Assembly: GCF_027587205.1 (NCBI RefSeq)
Contig: NZ_JAPDOD010000043.1
Span: 13,736-77,735, forward strand
DNA length: 64,000 nt
Direction: 5' to 3'
Source: Solirubrobacter ginsenosidimutans
GTDB lineage: Bacteria; Actinomycetota; Thermoleophilia; Solirubrobacterales; Solirubrobacteraceae
A model generated the notes under the pieces. The model did no database searches, was not told the origin of the DNA, and saw only the letters and a program-made list of their open reading frames with translations. Shown piece after piece: positions 49,361 through 56,878 of this stretch. The first letter of the stretch is position 1, and every line of letters begins with the position of its first letter. The position numbers were made by a program, and so were the translations under genes.

Positions 49361-50463
49361 TGGAGGGCCGGCAGCGCTTTCTGACCGGGCGCGTTGCGAT
49401 CGGCCTCGGGTCCGGCGGCCTGCGTGTTCCAACGGTCCACGGCGCTCGAGAACCCGGCGGTCGGCTTGTTGGTCACCACTCGCTCCTTCTCGATGATCTT
49501 GCGGGCCGCGTCGACGCTGAAGCCCCAGGTGACGGTTGCGTAGACCTTGCCGGCGTCCGCGCCGCTGCGGCAGATCACCGACGTCTCGAAATCCCACGTG
49601 GTGTTCGGGACGCTCCAGCTCGGCCGGTCCATCATGAACGCCGCGTCGGTCGGCGCCGCCTTCTTCCACGGCTTCAGGGTCGAGCCGCCGCCGCCCGTGT
49701 CGGTCATCCCGTACCAGCCCTGCTCGCGGCCGCCGAGGCGATCGATGCTGGTCCCGTCCGCGCCCATGCGGTTCTTGTTGGTCTGCTCGGGGTCCTTGTT
49801 GGCGCCGGTCGCGGTGTCGACGAGGCGCACGGTCTGCACGAACGCGATCTCGTCGGCGTTGACGACCGTCGTGTCGGGCAGGAAGGTGATCTCGATCTTG
49901 TACGCGTAGGACCCGCCGGTGGCCGTGCCGTTGGTCTTCTCGACGATCTTGGTGTCGAGCGTGCCGAACGCGGCTCCGGCGGCGGACTTCGCGGCGCCGA
50001 CGCCCTTGGCCACGAGCTTGCCGCGGATCGCGAACTGGGCGAGGCCGCCGGTCCACCCGCCCTGGCGGATCGCGGCGTCCTGCAGCAGCCGCAGTTGATC
50101 GACGCTCGCCGCGTCCGCGAGCTTGTACATCTGGTCGGCGGAGAGCGCCGACATCTTGTCGATCGCCTTGGGCAGCTTGACGATCAGTTCCGCGGCCTTG
50201 GCGTAGTCGTTGGCCTTGATCGCGTCGTCGAAGAGTTGCTCGTCGGTCTTGGCCGGAGCCGTCGCGGTCGGCGCCGTCGTCTCTTCGTCGTCCTCGCGGG
50301 CGAGCATCGCCTGCACCGCGCGGTTGCCCACCGCACGCTGGAGGGCGAGGACACCGGCGGCGGAGCTCAACCGCAGCGGCGGCGCTTGAGCGGCCGAAGC
50401 CGGCTCGGCGATCGCCGGCTCGGGCTCGCGCTCTCCCTCGGGGAGCGGCCGCGTAGGAGGCAT
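49357..50463 (-). CDS. Putative eCIS-type cargo/effector protein with LQRAVGNRAVQ motif
   Basis: 368 residues, ATG 50463. After a Pro/Glu/Ala-rich start, residues 38-56 read VLALQRAVGNRAVQAMLAR. This LQRxxGNxAVxxLL motif is characteristic of actinobacterial proteins linked with extracellular contractile injection systems (DUF4157-type cargo and similar toxins). A helical segment follows (DAIKANDYAKAAELIVKLPK), then a C-terminal beta-rich domain of about 200 residues I do not recognise (GSYAYKIEITFLPDTTVVNA). No signal peptide, consistent with loading from the cytoplasm. No sheath, tube or baseplate genes are in the window. Confidence 0.7.
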   Translation of the reverse strand: MPPTRPLPEGEREPEPAIAEPASAAQAPPLRLSSAAGVLALQRAVGNRAVQAMLAREDDEETTAPTATAPAKTDEQLFDDAIKANDYAKAAELIVKLPKAIDKMSALSADQMYKLADAASVDQLRLLQDAAIRQGGWTGGLAQFAIRGKLVAKGVGAAKSAAGAAFGTLDTKIVEKTNGTATGGSYAYKIEITFLPDTTVVNADEIAFVQTVRLVDTATGANKDPEQTNKNRMGADGTSIDRLGGREQGWYGMTDTGGGGSTLKPWKKAAPTDAAFMMDRPSWSVPNTTWDFETSVICRSGADAGKVYATVTWGFSVDAARKIIEKERVVTNKPTAGFSSAVDRWNTQAAGPEADRNAPGQKALPALQ

Positions 50464-50539
50464 GCGCCGAGTGTTTCAGATACCAACATGCCGGCGGGGA
50501 AGTCTTTCGGGCAGTTGCACTCGCGTAGCATCGATCGAC

Positions 50540-50806
50540 ATGGACGACAGCCCGATGGACCACATCGAAGCGCTCGTGGCCGAGGAGCACCGCCTCTGGT
50601 CCTCGGCCGAGGGCGGCGGCCTCGCTCCCGCCGATCACGAGCGACTGCAGGCGATCAAGGTCGAGCTCGACCGCTACTGGGCATTGCTGCGCCGGCGGCG
50701 GGTGGACCCGAACGCGCCCGACGTCCAGCCGTACGTGCCCGACCCGAACAACGACCTCGACGGCCCGGATCCCGAGCCGCCGCACGAGCCGGGCGGGAGC
50801 GCCTAA
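50540..50806 (+). CDS. DUF2630 family protein
   Basis: 88 residues from ATG 50540, which lies 8 bases after a -10-like TAGCAT (50526-50531), so the transcript is probably leaderless. MDHIEALVAEEHRLWSSAEG and RLQAIKVELDRYWALLRRRR are the DUF2630 signature: small actinobacterial proteins with two helices and a Pro/Asp/Glu-rich tail (DPNNDLDGPDPEPPHEPGG). Function unknown. It overlaps the convergent quinone oxidoreductase gene by 4 bases. Confidence 0.85.
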   Translation: MDDSPMDHIEALVAEEHRLWSSAEGGGLAPADHERLQAIKVELDRYWALLRRRRVDPNAPDVQPYVPDPNNDLDGPDPEPPHEPGGSA

Positions 50807-51783
50807 GTCGTCACCACGAGCTTCCCCGCGACGCGGTTGTTCTCCATGTCGGTGTGGGCCTCGACGATCTGATCGAGCGTGTAGGTCTTCGCGATCGGGA
50901 CGGTCGCCGTCCCGCTCGCGACCGCGTCGAGGAAGTCCTGCAGGACGGCCCGGGGGAGGTCGCTCGCGTCGCCGCCGTAGCCGGTGAGCCGCACGCCGGA
51001 GGGGATGTCGCCGGTGGGGTAGAAGTCGCGCAGGAGCCAGTCGTTGGACAGCGCGCCGCTCGAGCAGACGACGCCGTGGATGCGCGTGGCGAGAAACGAG
51101 TCGGTCATCGTCGGCGCGCCGATCAGCTCGAGCAGGGCGTCGACGCCGTCGGGGCGCAATGCGCGGGCCTGAACGGCGACCTCGCCGTCCTCGATCAGCA
51201 CCTCGTCGACGCCGATCGCGCGCAGGGCGTCCGCCTTGGCGGGATTGCGCGTCGTGGCGAAGACGGTCAGGCCGCGCTGCTTGGCGAGGATCGCGGCGGT
51301 CATGCCGACCGATGACGTCCCGCCGCGGATCAACAGCGTCTGGCCGGGCTGGATGTCGAGGCCGACGGTCAAGGAGCCGTACGCGGTCTGCAGCATCTCG
51401 GGCAGCGCGCCGATCGTCGCCCAGTCGAGGTCGGTGCGAATCGCGATCGCCTGCTCGGCCGGGACGCAGGTGTACTCCGCGTAGCCGCCGTCGAACTGGC
51501 GGCCCATGCCGCCCATCATCGCCACCACCTGCTGACCGACCGCGAACTCGCCGTCCGGGCAGGCCGCGACGACGCCCGCGGCCTCGATCCCGGGCACGCG
51601 CGGGAAGGTCACGCCCTCGGCGAGCCCGAGCCGCGTCTGCAACTCGGAGCGATTGAGCCCGAAGGCCTTGACCTCGATCAGGACCCATCCGGGCTTCGGG
51701 ACCGGGACTGGCAGCTCGCGGATCTGCAGTGCCTCGGGCGGTCCCGGGGCGTCGAGAACGACAGCACGCATGAACGACGTCAT
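50803..51783 (-). CDS. Zinc-independent quinone oxidoreductase (MDR superfamily)
   Basis: 326 residues from ATG 51783 (MTSFMRAVV); a GTG at 51789 and an ATG at 51771 are alternatives. MDR features: N-terminal GroES-like domain (VLIEVKAFGLNRSELQTRLG, FPRVPGIEAAGVVAAC), cofactor motif GQTLLIRGGTSSVGMTAAIL for NADPH, and a C-terminal IAKTYTLDQIVEAHTDMENN. The zinc ligands of alcohol dehydrogenases are missing, so it belongs with QOR/zeta-crystallin-like enzymes, which reduce quinones or enones. No operon partners. Confidence 0.9.
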   Translation of the reverse strand: MTSFMRAVVLDAPGPPEALQIRELPVPVPKPGWVLIEVKAFGLNRSELQTRLGLAEGVTFPRVPGIEAAGVVAACPDGEFAVGQQVVAMMGGMGRQFDGGYAEYTCVPAEQAIAIRTDLDWATIGALPEMLQTAYGSLTVGLDIQPGQTLLIRGGTSSVGMTAAILAKQRGLTVFATTRNPAKADALRAIGVDEVLIEDGEVAVQARALRPDGVDALLELIGAPTMTDSFLATRIHGVVCSSGALSNDWLLRDFYPTGDIPSGVRLTGYGGDASDLPRAVLQDFLDAVASGTATVPIAKTYTLDQIVEAHTDMENNRVAGKLVVTT

Positions 51784-51846
51784 GTTCACGACGGTAGGGG
51801 ATGCGTGCGCTCGGCCATCTCATAAACGAAGCGTAAGTTGACCCGC

Positions 51847-53829
51847 ATGACGGGTCGTGGAGCGGTGCTCGGGTGTGTGGTGGGTGTGCTGGTGTGGGGA
51901 GCGGCGGACGTCGCGGTGGCGGCGCCGGTCGCGGTGTTCGGCAAGTGCGGTCCGACCGCGGCGCCGAACGCCCGTTGCGGCACGGTCGCGGTGCCGCTGG
52001 ACCGCGCGAACCCGGCGAGCGCGACGATCCCGATCGCGTTCCAGCTCACGCCGCACAGCGATCCGGGGCCTGCGGTCAGCACGATCGTCATTTCCAACGG
52101 CGGCCCGGGCGTGTCCAACGTGCTCTCGGACCCGATCTGGGGCGACCGGCTGGCGGGCGCGCTGAAGACGCATGACCTGATCGCGATCGATCACCGCGGC
52201 ATCGGAGCGTCGGCCGCGATCGACTGCCTGGGCCTCCAGCACGTGCAGGGCAACCAGCTCGACGCCGCGCGGACCTGCGGGACGAGCCTCGGAGCGGCCT
52301 CGGATCGCTACGGATCGGGGGACGTGGCCGACGACATCGATGACGTCCGCGCCGGGCTCGGCATCGACAAGATCGACTACTACGGCGTGTCCTACGGCGG
52401 CGTCGACGTGCGCGCGTACGCCTACCGCCATGCCGACCACCTGCGCTCGGCGATCCTCGACTCGCCGGACTTCTCGACCGACGACGCGTTCTTCCGCACG
52501 CTGCCGGGCGCGATGGCGAAGATCGCGGTGCGCGTGTGCCGCCGCTCACCGGCGTGCTCGGCGGGCGAGCAGCAGCCGGACGTCGCGCTGCGGCAGCTGA
52601 TCGCGCGGGTGTTCGCCAAGCCCGTGGTCGGGACCGGCTACGACGCGTCCGGCAGGGCTCACGTGCTCAAGGTCGACGAGAAGGCCGTGCTCGGCATCCT
52701 CTACGACAACTACTTCGCCGATCCCGCGTTCCTCAACCAGGGCGAGATCTTCGCGGCGGCCCGCGCGCTGCAAAAGGGCGACAAGACGCCGCTCCTGCGC
52801 CTTGCCGCGGAGAGCAACGCGCCCACCGACTTCGGTGACGCCGACGGCGCGCAGTCCGTCGGCGCCGACTACGCCGTGTTCTGCTCCGACAGCGTGTTCC
52901 CGTGGGACAAGGCCGCGCCCGAGGCCACGCGGCGCGCGCAGTACGCGGCCGCCGCCAAGGCGGTCCCGCCCACGGCGACAGCACCGTTCTCGGTCGCCGC
53001 TTGGACCGGGTTCATTGCGTCGCAGCCCGTGCTGTTGATCCCGGGCGCCGACGCGTGCACTTCGTGGCCGGCACCGACTCGCCTCGAGCCGCCGTTCCCG
53101 CCCGGCCAGCCCTTCCCGGCGAGCGTCCCGGCGCTGCTGTTCGGCGGCGGGCTGGACTACCTCGACGTCGCGGCGGAGAAGACCCTGCTGCCGCTCTTCC
53201 CCGCGTCGACGCCGTTCGTGACCGTCGCCAACGGCGGGCACGTCACGACGCTCTGGAGCCGCTGCGCGGCGGGCATCGCGGTGCGCTTCCTGAACACGCT
53301 GCAGCCGGGAGACACCAGCTGCGCGGGCGATACGCAGGGCGCGACCGGGAACCCGTTCGGCGGCGCGGGCGGCGAGCTGCAGGTGCAGGGCGTCGGGAGC
53401 TTCCCGCTGCGCGCCGCGGGCGCGCTGCCGGCGAAACGCGACAAGACCGCGCGCGACGAGAGCAACGCGCTCAGCCGGCGGGTTGCCGCCGTGGCGTGGG
53501 CGGCGGCCGAGGATGCCGTGTACCAGCTGCCGCGGGTGAGCGGGACGACCGGCCGGGCGCTGCGTGGCGGCACGTTCAAGGTCCGGCGTGGGCGGACGAA
53601 GGTCACGCTCACGTACCGGCGGGCGCGCTTCAGCGCGGACGTCGAGGTGTCCGGGACGGCGACGTTCGATCCCGCGACGTCGCGCCTGACCGGGCGTCTT
53701 CACGTGACCGGTCCGCTGGCGGGCACGCTCGACGTCCGCGCCACGCTGTGGGATCCGGACAAGCCCAGCGCGACGGTGCGCGGGGTGCTCGGCGGCGACC
53801 GGGTCGCGTTGCTCGCTCCGGCGCGCTGA
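51847..53829 (+). CDS. Secreted alpha/beta hydrolase (tripeptidyl-aminopeptidase-like)
   Basis: 660 residues from ATG 51847, signal peptide to about residue 26 (VGVLVWGAADVAVAAP). The hydrolase domain has ISNGGPGVSNVL at the oxyanion side, DLIAIDHRGIGAS, and the nucleophile elbow YYGVSYGGVDVRAYAYRHAD. A TAP-like C-terminal part provides LLFGGGLDYLDVAAEKTLLP and the His in VANGGHVTTLW. These secreted peptidases (S33-type) remove short N-terminal peptides. A C-terminal 150-residue beta domain (FKVRRGRTKVTLTYRRARF) is an addition of unknown role. Confidence 0.88.
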   Translation: MTGRGAVLGCVVGVLVWGAADVAVAAPVAVFGKCGPTAAPNARCGTVAVPLDRANPASATIPIAFQLTPHSDPGPAVSTIVISNGGPGVSNVLSDPIWGDRLAGALKTHDLIAIDHRGIGASAAIDCLGLQHVQGNQLDAARTCGTSLGAASDRYGSGDVADDIDDVRAGLGIDKIDYYGVSYGGVDVRAYAYRHADHLRSAILDSPDFSTDDAFFRTLPGAMAKIAVRVCRRSPACSAGEQQPDVALRQLIARVFAKPVVGTGYDASGRAHVLKVDEKAVLGILYDNYFADPAFLNQGEIFAAARALQKGDKTPLLRLAAESNAPTDFGDADGAQSVGADYAVFCSDSVFPWDKAAPEATRRAQYAAAAKAVPPTATAPFSVAAWTGFIASQPVLLIPGADACTSWPAPTRLEPPFPPGQPFPASVPALLFGGGLDYLDVAAEKTLLPLFPASTPFVTVANGGHVTTLWSRCAAGIAVRFLNTLQPGDTSCAGDTQGATGNPFGGAGGELQVQGVGSFPLRAAGALPAKRDKTARDESNALSRRVAAVAWAAAEDAVYQLPRVSGTTGRALRGGTFKVRRGRTKVTLTYRRARFSADVEVSGTATFDPATSRLTGRLHVTGPLAGTLDVRATLWDPDKPSATVRGVLGGDRVALLAPAR

Positions 53830-53850
53830 AACCTCGGGGGCGTTCACCGA

Positions 53851-53880
53851 TTGTCAGCGCCGGTGGGCGGACCCTAGGCT
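53851..53880 (+). promoter_or_regulatory. Promoter of the nitronate monooxygenase operon
   Basis: TTGTCA (53851-53856) and TAGGCT (53875-53880) are 18 bases apart and resemble -35 and -10 boxes. The ATG begins 7 bases after the -10, so transcription would start at or next to the start codon. Confidence 0.5.
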
Positions 53881-53887
53881 CGCCGTC

Positions 53888-54835
53888 ATGACCGCCTTCA
53901 CCGAACTGCTCGGCTGTCGCTTCCCGATTCAGCAGGCGCCGATGGGCGGCGTGTCGTCCGCTCCCCAGTTGCCCGTCGCGGTCGCGGCCGCCGGCGGGTT
54001 CGGCATGCTCAGCGCCGTGCTGCAGCCGGCCGAGGTGCTGGCCGCGACGCTCGCCGTGCTCCCGTCACGCGCCGCGATCGGCGTCAACTTCCTGGTGCCG
54101 TTCCTCGAGGATCGCGCGGCGGTCGAGGTGGCCGCGGCGCGCGTGCCGCTCGTCGACTTCTTCTGGGGAGAGCCGGACGCGGCGCTGATCTCGCTGGTGC
54201 ACGACGGCGGGGCGCTCGCCTCGTGGCAGGTCGGCTCGGTGGAGGAGGCGCGCGCCGCCGCCGAGGCCGGCTGCGACCTCGTCGTCGTCCAGGGCGTCGA
54301 GGCCGGCGGGCACGTCCGCGGCCGGCTCGGTCTGCTCGCGCTGCTGGACCTCGTGCTCGAGGCCGTCGACGTCCCGGTGATCGCGGCGGGCGGCCTGGCG
54401 ACCGAGCGCTCGGTCGCGGCGGTGCTGGCCGCCGGCGCCGCCGCGGCGCGGGTCGGGACGCGCTTCGTCGCCACCCACGAGGCGCGCGCCGAGGGCGCGC
54501 ATCCCGACTACGTCGACGCGCTGCTTCGCTCGCGCGGCGAGGACACCGTGCTGACGGAGGCGTACTCGGCGATGTGGCCGGCGGCGCCGCACCGCGTGCT
54601 CGCCTCCTGCATCGAGGCGGCGAGCGCGGGTGACAGCGCGATGGTCGGCGAGACGAGCATGGGCGGCGCGACGTTCGGCGTCCCGCGCTGGGCCGTCGTC
54701 TCGCCCAACGCGTCCACGACCGGGGAGATCGCCGCGATGGCGCTCTACGCGGGTCAGGGCGTCGGCGCGGTCAATTGGATCGGTTCGGCGGCTGACGTCG
54801 TGCACGAGTTGGCTGGACAAAAAGTACAGATCTAG
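53888..54835 (+). CDS. Nitronate monooxygenase / FMN-dependent oxidoreductase
   Basis: 315 residues, ATG 53888. TIM-barrel of the 2-nitropropane dioxygenase family: FPIQQAPMGGVSSAPQLPVA at the start, LVVVQGVEAGGHVRGRLG with the FMN site and likely catalytic His, VPVIAAGGLATERSVAAVLA, and a C-terminal WIGSAADVV. These enzymes oxidise alkyl nitronates or reduce quinones with FMN. It heads a three-gene operon with a PAS-HTH regulator and an aminotransferase, which hints at a nitrogen-compound catabolic role, but the substrate is unknown. Confidence 0.9.
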   Translation: MTAFTELLGCRFPIQQAPMGGVSSAPQLPVAVAAAGGFGMLSAVLQPAEVLAATLAVLPSRAAIGVNFLVPFLEDRAAVEVAAARVPLVDFFWGEPDAALISLVHDGGALASWQVGSVEEARAAAEAGCDLVVVQGVEAGGHVRGRLGLLALLDLVLEAVDVPVIAAGGLATERSVAAVLAAGAAAARVGTRFVATHEARAEGAHPDYVDALLRSRGEDTVLTEAYSAMWPAAPHRVLASCIEAASAGDSAMVGETSMGGATFGVPRWAVVSPNASTTGEIAAMALYAGQGVGAVNWIGSAADVVHELAGQKVQI

Positions 54836-54850
54836 ATAGTTTGTCTCGGT

Positions 54851-55483
54851 GTGATCGCCGTCGAGCGCACCGAGGCCGAGCTGCCGTGGCTGCGAGCCGT
54901 CGAACCCGCGTGCGCGGCGTTCGCCGCGTTGCTGTACCCGCACGCCGAAGTCGTCGTGCACGAGCTCGGCGCCGACCGGATCGTCGCGCTGTGGAACCCG
55001 TTCAGCGGCCGGTCGGTCGGCGATCGGTCGCTGCTCGAAGAGCTGCCTGCCCACTGGGGCGCGCAGCCGATGCAGGGGCCGTACCCGAAGGTCGAGCTCG
55101 ACGGCCGCCCGATGAGCGCCGTCAGCGCCGTCGTGCCCGACGCGGACGGTGTTGCGCGCGGTCTGCTGTGCGTGAACCTCGACCGCTCGCCGTTCGACGA
55201 CGTCGCACGGATCTTCGGCGCGCTGTTCGCGCCGACGACCGCGCCGCCGCCGGAGCTCTTCGAGCGCGACTGGCGTGACCAGATCGCCTCGACGGTTGCG
55301 GCGTACTGCGCGGAGCGTGCGCTCCCGCGCGAGCGGCTCAACCGCGCGCACCGGATCGAGCTGCTGCGCCGCCTCGAGCAGGCCGGCCTGTTCGCCACCC
55401 GCGGGGCCGCCGATCACACCGCGACCGCGCTCGGCGTCTCCCGCGCGACGGTCTACTCGATGCTCAAGGAGATCCGCGAATGA
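54851..55483 (+). CDS. YheO/DauR-type PAS-HTH transcriptional regulator
   Basis: 210 residues from GTG 54851, 15 bases after the monooxygenase stop. Residues about 15-130 form a YheO-like PAS domain (AALLYPHAEVVVHELGADRI, GVARGLLCVNLDRSPFDDVA). The C-terminal helix-turn-helix is AADHTATALGVSRATVYSML. The family includes DauR, which controls D-arginine catabolism. It lies inside the operon and overlaps the aminotransferase by ATGA, so it probably controls these genes in response to an amino-acid-like ligand (inference). Confidence 0.88.
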   Translation: MIAVERTEAELPWLRAVEPACAAFAALLYPHAEVVVHELGADRIVALWNPFSGRSVGDRSLLEELPAHWGAQPMQGPYPKVELDGRPMSAVSAVVPDADGVARGLLCVNLDRSPFDDVARIFGALFAPTTAPPPELFERDWRDQIASTVAAYCAERALPRERLNRAHRIELLRRLEQAGLFATRGAADHTATALGVSRATVYSMLKEIRE

Positions 55484-56649
55484 CCGTCCAGCTGCCCGAC
55501 TTCCGCCTCGAGGTCTACCTCGGCGAGTGGGAGTTCAAGGCGCGATACCACCTGACGGCCTCGGATGCCGAGTCGCTGACGATCGGCGAGCTTCTGGCGC
55601 TCGGCGCCGACGACGATCGTGCGGCGTTCGACGCGCTCGGCCTCGGCTACGCGCCGACGTGGGGGAGCGACGAACTGCGGGCGGCGATCGCCGCCACCTA
55701 CGAGACGGTTGATCGTGACCGTCACGTGCTCGCGTTCGCCGGCGCGGAAGAGGGGATGTACTGGGCGCTGCAGGAGCTCGCCGGCCCGGGCGACCACGCG
55801 ATCGTCACCGTGCCCAACTACCAGTCGATGGAGACGCTCACGCTGCGCACCGGTGCCGAGGTGAGCGGGTGGGTGTTGCGGCCGGAGAACGACTGGGCGC
55901 CGGACCTCGACGAGCTGCGCGCGCTGATCCGGCCGAACACGAAGCTGATCGCGGTCAACTTCCCGAACAACCCGACGGGCGCGCTCCCGGACCGCGCCAC
56001 GTTCGTCGCGCTCGCGGCGCTCTGCGACGAGCGCGGGATCGTCCTCTTCAGCGACGAGGTCTATCGCGGCCTGGAACGCGACCCGGCGCGGGTGCTTCCG
56101 CAGGCGTGTGACCTGTCGGAACGGGCCATCTCGGTCAACGTGATGTCCAAGGCCTACGGCCTGCCCGGATTGCGGATCGGCTGGCTCGCCACCCACGATC
56201 ACGCTCTGCTGGCGCGGCTGGAGCGGCGCAAGCACTACACGTCGATCTGCAACGCCGGGCCGAGTGAGTTCCTGGCCACCCTCGCGCTCCGCCACGGCGA
56301 CGCGATCCGCGCCCGCAACCGCGCGATCATCGAGGCCAACCTTCCGGTGTTCGACGCGTTCTTCGCCCGCTGGGACGAGCAGTTCGCGTGGGAGCACCCG
56401 CAGGGCGGGTGCGTCTGCTTCCCGCGCTACCTCGGCGGCGATGTCACTTCGTTCTGCCGCGATCTGGTGGACGAGGCGGGCGTCGTTTTGCTGCCCGCCG
56501 ACATCTACGCGTCCGAGGTGGGCGCGGTGCCGGGCGATCGCTTCCGCATCGGCGTCGGGCGCCGCGATCCGGAGCCGGCGCTGGCGGCGTTCGAGGCGTT
56601 CCTGCAAAGAGGAGTGGACCGCCGCGCTGGTCAGGCGCGACGGTCCTGA
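55480..56649 (+). CDS. Class I/II pyridoxal-phosphate aminotransferase
   Basis: 389 residues, ATG 55480 overlapping the regulator stop (ATGA). Fold type I motifs: FAGAEEGMYWALQELAGPG, NFPNNPTGALPD with the cofactor Asn, VLFSDEVYRGLE with Asp, VNVMSKAYGLPGLRIGW with the PLP lysine, and the substrate-carboxylate Arg in RFRIGVGRR. It is unlike classical aspartate or histidinol-phosphate aminotransferases in its N-terminal part (FRLEVYLGEWEFKARYHLTA), which is typical of a subgroup whose substrates are mostly unknown. Confidence 0.92.
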   Translation: MTVQLPDFRLEVYLGEWEFKARYHLTASDAESLTIGELLALGADDDRAAFDALGLGYAPTWGSDELRAAIAATYETVDRDRHVLAFAGAEEGMYWALQELAGPGDHAIVTVPNYQSMETLTLRTGAEVSGWVLRPENDWAPDLDELRALIRPNTKLIAVNFPNNPTGALPDRATFVALAALCDERGIVLFSDEVYRGLERDPARVLPQACDLSERAISVNVMSKAYGLPGLRIGWLATHDHALLARLERRKHYTSICNAGPSEFLATLALRHGDAIRARNRAIIEANLPVFDAFFARWDEQFAWEHPQGGCVCFPRYLGGDVTSFCRDLVDEAGVVLLPADIYASEVGAVPGDRFRIGVGRRDPEPALAAFEAFLQRGVDRRAGQARRS

Positions 56650-56878
56650 AGTTGCATAAGGCCGGCGAGTGTCGGGGGGAGCTGCTGGACTGCCCGGTGG
56701 CCTTCTCTGCGGGGGAGGGGGTCAACCTCCCTGTAGCCCGTATATTCGCCCCGCGGAGGCCCCGCTGACATCCACCGCGGGGGTGAACTCACTCATCCCC
56801 TGATCCGTGCGGTTCAGGGAACGGTTCAGGGACTCGGGCGTTGTCGGTCCGCGGTGCGGTGCGCACGATCCGGGGTCT
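56650..56878 (+). promoter_or_regulatory. Leader/promoter region of the giant delta-60 protein gene
   Basis: 229 bases without coding potential. A -10-like TATATT (56741-56746) would leave a leader of about 125 bases. That leader contains a perfect 8-bp hairpin CCCCGCGG (56749-56756) / CCGCGGGG (56775-56782) and a tandem direct repeat CGGTTCAGGGA at 56810-56820 and 56822-56832. A second pairing AAGGCC...GGCCTT lies upstream. Regulation by an RNA element or a DNA-binding protein is possible; no known riboswitch is recognised. Confidence 0.4.

Noticed and set aside
49361..51823. A 1005-residue minus-strand protein covering three genes
   Set aside because: Only its last 184 residues (48806-49360) are unlike a shadow; the rest is out of frame with the clear cargo-like and quinone oxidoreductase genes.
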